From Desulfosporosinus sp. (GTDB taxonomy: Bacteria > Bacillota > Desulfitobacteriia > Desulfitobacteriales > Desulfitobacteriaceae): a stretch of 7,126 bases of DNA. A model generated the notes under the pieces. That model was not told where the DNA came from, searched no databases, and worked only from the letters and a program-made list of their open reading frames with translations. The stretch covers positions 1-7,126 of the forward strand of contig JADQBO010000505.1 in assembly GCA_016278585.1 (NCBI GenBank), in the 5' to 3' direction. Shown in pieces: positions 3,867-7,126 of this stretch. Numbering within the stretch: position 1 is the first letter of the stretch; each line of letters starts with the position of its first letter. Position numbers and translations under genes: made by a program.

Positions 3867-6614
3867 TTAATCTGCCAGTATATTCTCATACCTTCTCAAC
3901 AAGAGAGAACTTGTAACTACGGATACGGATGAGAAAGCCATGGCTAGCCCTGCCCATTCAGGAGGTAAAAGTTGTCCAGTAACAGGATATAGAACACCTG
4001 CCGCAATTGGGATACCCAGGACATTGTATATTAATGCCCAAAATAGATTTTGCTTAATTTTCCGAAGGGTTCTTCGCCCCAAACGAATAGCTCGTTCCAC
4101 ATCTAGTAGGTCATTGCGAACTAACACCACATCTCCGGTTTCCTTGGCTACATCCGTCCCTGAACCGATAGCAATTCCAATATCTGCTTGAGCTAAGGCC
4201 GGAGCATCATTAATACCATCTCCAACCATAGCAACCTTAAACCCCTGGCCCTGATACTTTTTGATAATACCAATCTTATCTTGTGGTAAAACCTCGGCAA
4301 TCACTTCATCAATTCCGACCTGCTCGCCGACAACATTGGCGACTTTTTTATTGTCCCCAGTAATCATAAACGTCTTTAAGCCCAACTGATGTAGTCTTTT
4401 AATTGCCTCTTTACTGCTCTCTTTAACTACATCGGCCAGCGCAATCAGTCCAATGACTTGACCACCTAAGGAAATAAAACTGGTTGTTCTGCCCGCTTCG
4501 GCCAGACGCTGAAAATCCGGCTCAGATTCTTTAACGTCTACATTGTACTTGTGCATTAACTTTATATTACCAATGAGTAACTTCTGGCCTTCATAGGTAC
4601 ATGTAACACCGTAACCCGCTTCTTCAAGATAATCTTCAACCTCTTGAATGACAAGTTGTTCCTGCTTGCCCTTTGAAACGACCGCCTGAGCTAAGGGATG
4701 AATCGAGGGATTTTCACCTGCTATGGCAATCTTTAAGACACTTTGTCTCGTGTGACCAGCATAAGGCAGGATATCCGTCACTTCGGGAGTCCCTTTCGTC
4801 AACGTCCCCGTTTTATCGAATCCGATTGCTTGTAAATCAGCAATCCCTTCCAGCACAGCTGCGGATTTAAATAAAACACCGCGATTTAACCCCACCCCAC
4901 TGCCAACCATAATCGCTGTTGGAGTGGCCAGTCCCAGAGCACAAGGGCAAGCAATTACTAAGACTGCAATGGCTGCTGTAAAGCCAAAAACAAACGTACT
5001 ATCTAAAGCAACGTACCATACAAGAAAAGTGATAAGGGAAATAGCAACTACTGTTGGTACAAAGTAATTTGAAATCTTATCTGCCAGGCGTTGAATCGGG
5101 GGTTTTACTCCCTGAGCATCTTCCACCATTTTGATAATACCAGAAAGGACAGTATCTTTACCTGTCTTAGATGTTTTCACCTTAATACTTCCAGAACGAT
5201 TTATGGTAGCCCCGATTACAGGGTCCCCAACTCCCTTATCCACAGGAATGGATTCCCCAGTCAGCATGGACTCATCAATGCTTGCTGTCCCTTCGGTAAT
5301 CTCACCGTCCACTGGTATTCTTTCTCCAGACTTTACAATGGCGATATCCCCAATTTTCAGATCTGACGCTGCAACTTCCTTAACCTCACCGTTGACTAAT
5401 AAGTGTGCTTTATCCGCCTGTAATTCTAACAACCTTTTTAGGGCCTGACCGGCACGACCTTTCGCTTTAGTCTCCAGATATTTGCCCAAGCGCACAAAGG
5501 TAATCAATAGAGCAGACGTCTCAAAGAAGTTGGGTCCTTCAAAGAAAATCGTCGGTATAAACATGTGTAGGGTTGTCATTAAACTATATCCATAAGCAGC
5601 TGTAATCCCGATTGCCACCAAGACATCCATATTAGCGGAGCGGTTTTTTAAGGCATGATAAGCACCACGATAAAAAGTCCAACCAGCCGTAAACTGGACG
5701 ATGGTTGCTAGAATAAGCATTGTATACATTAAGGAACTAGACATGGGCAGATACATGAGCGGCATAATAGGCAACGAAAGAATCGCACTGAAAATCAGCC
5801 AATTTCGTTGTTTTATTACAGTGCGGTCATCTTGATTTCTATCCTCGTTCTCGATGGGAGTATAACCTGCGTCCCGAACTTGCTCGAAAATTTCTCCCAT
5901 ATTTACGATACTGGGATCAAACTCTAATGAGACCGTCTCAGTTGCTAAATTAACGGCAACCTTTTGTACTCCCTTTGTACCGCTAAGTTTTTTCTCAATC
6001 GCCAGAGCACAATTTGCACACGTCATACCACTAACTTTAAATTGTTGCTTTCCGTCGTCTTCGCTCTGAGCACCATACCCAAGATCCTTAATTTTGGCTA
6101 GAAGATCCTCTTCCTTTACCACATTAGGATCCGTTTCCACTGTTAGCTTCTCGGAGGCAAAATTAACAGCAGCTGTTTTTACACCTGGCATAGTTTGGAG
6201 ACCTTTTTCAATCGTTAAAGCACAATTTGCACAGGTCATTCCACTAATTTTAAACAGCTGTTTTTGCTCTCCTTTGGTAGTCGAACCCACTATTCCTTCT
6301 GACTTCTCTGACAATTCCGTCTTCTGGGAGTTCTCCTGATTCTCTTTGTTCTCTGATTTTTCAGGATCTGCCTGTTCAACAGCCAGCCTTTCTAACGAAT
6401 ATCCAGCTTCCTCAATTTGTTGACGAAGATCGGATAGATTAACCTTATCAGGATCCCATGTAAAAGTTGCCTTCTCATCTTCTAAGGATACGTTTACTTG
6501 CTCCACACTTGGGAACTCTTCTATAATCTTAGTGACATGGTTAACACAATGCTGACAGGTCATGCCGTAGATTTGAATTTCTTTTTTTCTTCTATTTGCT
6601 TGTTCTTCAGTCAT
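3867..6614 (-). CDS. copA: Cu(I)-exporting P1B-type ATPase CopA, three HMA domains
   Basis: Inner-membrane pump that uses ATP to export Cu(I). Numbered from the ATG at 6614 (915 residues): HMA1 has C20/C23 (GMTCQHC), then a Glu/Lys/Ser-rich linker at about 80-115, HMA2 has C128/C131 and HMA3 has C199/C202 (both GMTCANC). Eight membrane helices follow, with the Cu(I)-channel CPC at 556-558, YN in helix 7 and MAFSSVSVVTSS in helix 8. Catalytic parts are complete: TGES at 452-455 (actuator), phosphorylated D600 in DKTGTLTKG, the P1B-specific HP at 639-640, TGDN at 752-755 and GDGINDAPA at 798-806. One or two HMA domains are usual in bacteria, so three is longer than average. A TTG at 6629 (AAGGGG eight bases upstream) would add five residues; the ATG has GGGGGAT upstream and is preferred. 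It sits 55 bp after csoR and 40 bp before copZ. Confidence 0.96.
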   Translation of the reverse strand: MTEEQANRRKKEIQIYGMTCQHCVNHVTKIIEEFPSVEQVNVSLEDEKATFTWDPDKVNLSDLRQQIEEAGYSLERLAVEQADPEKSENKENQENSQKTELSEKSEGIVGSTTKGEQKQLFKISGMTCANCALTIEKGLQTMPGVKTAAVNFASEKLTVETDPNVVKEEDLLAKIKDLGYGAQSEDDGKQQFKVSGMTCANCALAIEKKLSGTKGVQKVAVNLATETVSLEFDPSIVNMGEIFEQVRDAGYTPIENEDRNQDDRTVIKQRNWLIFSAILSLPIMPLMYLPMSSSLMYTMLILATIVQFTAGWTFYRGAYHALKNRSANMDVLVAIGITAAYGYSLMTTLHMFIPTIFFEGPNFFETSALLITFVRLGKYLETKAKGRAGQALKRLLELQADKAHLLVNGEVKEVAASDLKIGDIAIVKSGERIPVDGEITEGTASIDESMLTGESIPVDKGVGDPVIGATINRSGSIKVKTSKTGKDTVLSGIIKMVEDAQGVKPPIQRLADKISNYFVPTVVAISLITFLVWYVALDSTFVFGFTAAIAVLVIACPCALGLATPTAIMVGSGVGLNRGVLFKSAAVLEGIADLQAIGFDKTGTLTKGTPEVTDILPYAGHTRQSVLKIAIAGENPSIHPLAQAVVSKGKQEQLVIQEVEDYLEEAGYGVTCTYEGQKLLIGNIKLMHKYNVDVKESEPDFQRLAEAGRTTSFISLGGQVIGLIALADVVKESSKEAIKRLHQLGLKTFMITGDNKKVANVVGEQVGIDEVIAEVLPQDKIGIIKKYQGQGFKVAMVGDGINDAPALAQADIGIAIGSGTDVAKETGDVVLVRNDLLDVERAIRLGRRTLRKIKQNLFWALIYNVLGIPIAAGVLYPVTGQLLPPEWAGLAMAFSSVSVVTSSLLLRRYENILAD
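6007..6254 (-). repeat. Intragenic direct repeat coding for the HMA2 and HMA3 metal sites
   Basis: The 35 bases at 6007-6041 and at 6220-6254 match at 32 positions, spaced 213 bp (71 codons, one HMA unit). They encode the FK-(I/V)-SGMTCANCA core. Most codons, including AGT, TGT, GCA and AAT, are identical, which suggests internal duplication or later gene conversion. Similarity fades outside this core. Confidence 0.75.
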
Positions 6615-6669
6615 CTTTTTATCCCCCAAACTAAGGTCCCCTTAACGGCTCTATATACTAAACCACTCT

Positions 6670-7014
6670 TCAACGAATCATCCGAAAAATAGTTTTAAGA
6701 ACCTCATCAACGACCTGATCATCTTGGCTTTGTAGCCGCTCTTTAACACATGTTTTCATATGTTTTTCTAAGAGCAATCGAGAAGCCCCATCAAGGGCAG
6801 CTTGAGCAGAGGCGATTTGATTTAAAACATCATCACAATAAACATGTCGTTCGATCATCCCTTTAATCCCCCGAATCTGACCTTCAATACGATTCATTCG
6901 ATTTACAAGTTCTTTAATCGTTTTATCGTCATGATGACTCTCTCGTTGGCCTCGTTCCATCGCCTCACTCTGACAACCGGAACACTTATCTTTCTGCTTA
7001 TCTTCAGATTTCAT
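6670..7014 (-). CDS. csoR: Copper-sensing transcriptional repressor CsoR
   Basis: A 114-residue all-helical DNA-binding protein of the CsoR/RcnR family. It represses copper-efflux genes and leaves DNA when it binds Cu(I). Family signature: MNRIEGQIRGIKGMI (40-54), VYCDD with C60, ASAQAALDGAS (69-78), then EKHMKTC with H85 and C89. C60, H85 and C89 are the three Cu(I) ligands of CsoR, and Y59 is the usual second-shell residue; this separates it from RcnR and FrmR types. The ATG at 7014-7012 is chosen because AGAGGTG (7026-7020) lies just upstream; a longer in-frame reading to 7062 would run through the promoter. The N-terminal tail carries an additional C11-SG-C14 pair and H27/H28. It is first in the operon with copA and copZ, so it is very probably autoregulated. 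Confidence 0.95.
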   Translation of the reverse strand: MKSEDKQKDKCSGCQSEAMERGQRESHHDDKTIKELVNRMNRIEGQIRGIKGMIERHVYCDDVLNQIASAQAALDGASRLLLEKHMKTCVKERLQSQDDQVVDEVLKTIFRMIR

Positions 7015-7033
7015 CTTTTCACCTCTAATCACT

Positions 7034-7062
7034 ATACTATACTCCCCTATTCTATATGTCAA
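7034..7062 (-). promoter_or_regulatory. csoR-copA-copZ promoter with probable CsoR operator
   Basis: On the minus strand, a perfect TTGACA (7062-7057) and TAGTAT (7039-7034, four of six) are separated by 17 bases; TATAGT (7041-7036) at 15 bases is an alternative -10. The spacer holds ATAGAATAGGGGAGTAT, an imperfect AT-flanked G-tract resembling the ATACCC...GGGTAT type operators described for CsoR. Repressor bound here would block RNA polymerase. The promoter is seen; the operator assignment is inferred from position and resemblance. Confidence 0.65.
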
Positions 7063-7072
7063 ATTTGTGTTC

Positions 7073-7098
7073 TGGGGACGGTGTGTTGTGGGGACGGT
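7073..7098. repeat. Two tandem copies of TGGGGACGGT
   Basis: TGGGGACGGT occurs at 7073-7082 and 7089-7098, a 16-base period with GTGTTG between. GGGGACGGT-type words are familiar from dispersed repeats in Firmicute genomes, sometimes near IS200-like (REP-associated) transposases; that link is from memory and no transposase is visible here. It lies just upstream of the csoR promoter, against the end of the window. Confidence 0.55.
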
Positions 7099-7114
7099 CC
7101 TTTTAACACACTTT

Positions 7115-7126
7115 AGATCGGAAGAG
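7115..7126 (+). other. Probable Illumina adapter remnant
   Basis: The last 12 bases, AGATCGGAAGAG, are identical to the start of the standard Illumina TruSeq adapter. They sit exactly at the window end, as expected for untrimmed read-through at a contig end, so they are probably not genomic. Confidence 0.85.

Noticed and set aside
3668..3916. Plus-strand ORF across copZ and the end of copA
   Set aside because: It is antisense to two firmly identified genes, has no ribosome site, and its codons are the complement of conserved HMA motifs.
5091..5448. Two overlapping plus-strand ORFs inside copA
   Set aside because: They are frame shadows of the conserved actuator region of CopA, with no ribosome sites and no family resemblance.
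7015..7062. Sixteen-residue N-terminal extension of CsoR
   Set aside because: The extension would be encoded by the promoter itself, and the ATG at 7014 has a clear ribosome site just upstream.
6844..7116. Plus-strand ORF over csoR and its promoter
   Set aside because: It is antisense to csoR and would run into the repeat and adapter sequence at the window end.

Overview
The window is a chromosomal segment of a low- to mid-GC, endospore-forming Firmicute. The evidence is an alpha/beta-type small acid-soluble spore protein behind a sigma-G-like promoter, a second probable spore protein, strong AGGAGG-type ribosome sites, several T-tailed hairpin terminators and frequent TTG starts. The gene styles suggest a clostridial lineage such as Desulfosporosinus/Desulfitobacterium, but that is inference and no marker here fixes the genus.

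Layout from left to right. Positions 1-716 (minus) hold the N-terminal 238 codons of peptide chain release factor 3, which starts at TTG and runs off the left edge; an extended -10 promoter lies at 791-820. Positions 855-1306 carry minus-strand debris: a terminator, a 74-residue small membrane protein gene apparently broken by loss of one C (919-1142), and a doubtful 41-residue ORF (1181-1306). A YbjN-type protein (1397-1852, plus) and a TrhA/hemolysin-III membrane protein (1902-2552, minus) converge on a perfect 26-bp palindromic terminator. The sporulation pair follows: an alpha/beta SASP (2806-3012, plus) and a Tlp-like protein (3235-3432, minus), converging on a 220-bp gap that contains three hairpins.

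The right half is a copper-homeostasis operon on the minus strand, in the order csoR (6670-7014), copA (3867-6614), copZ (3626-3826). CsoR is the Cu(I)-sensing repressor, CopA the Cu(I)-exporting P1B ATPase with three N-terminal metal-binding domains, and CopZ the cytosolic chaperone that delivers Cu(I). A promoter with a perfect TTGACA box and a G-tract in its spacer (7034-7062) is the probable CsoR-controlled switch. Gaps of about 40-55 bp between the three genes and a strong hairpin after copZ fit a single transcript.

The right end is technically notable. It has two copies of TGGGGACGGT (probably a dispersed repeat) and then 12 bases identical to the start of the Illumina adapter, so the window most likely ends at a contig end with untrimmed adapter. 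I did not find a convincing previously undescribed system. The points most worth a second look are the CsoR N-terminal cysteine/histidine extension, the two sequence lineages of HMA domains in the copper operon, the one-base-broken small membrane gene, and the unexplained hairpins around the spore genes.
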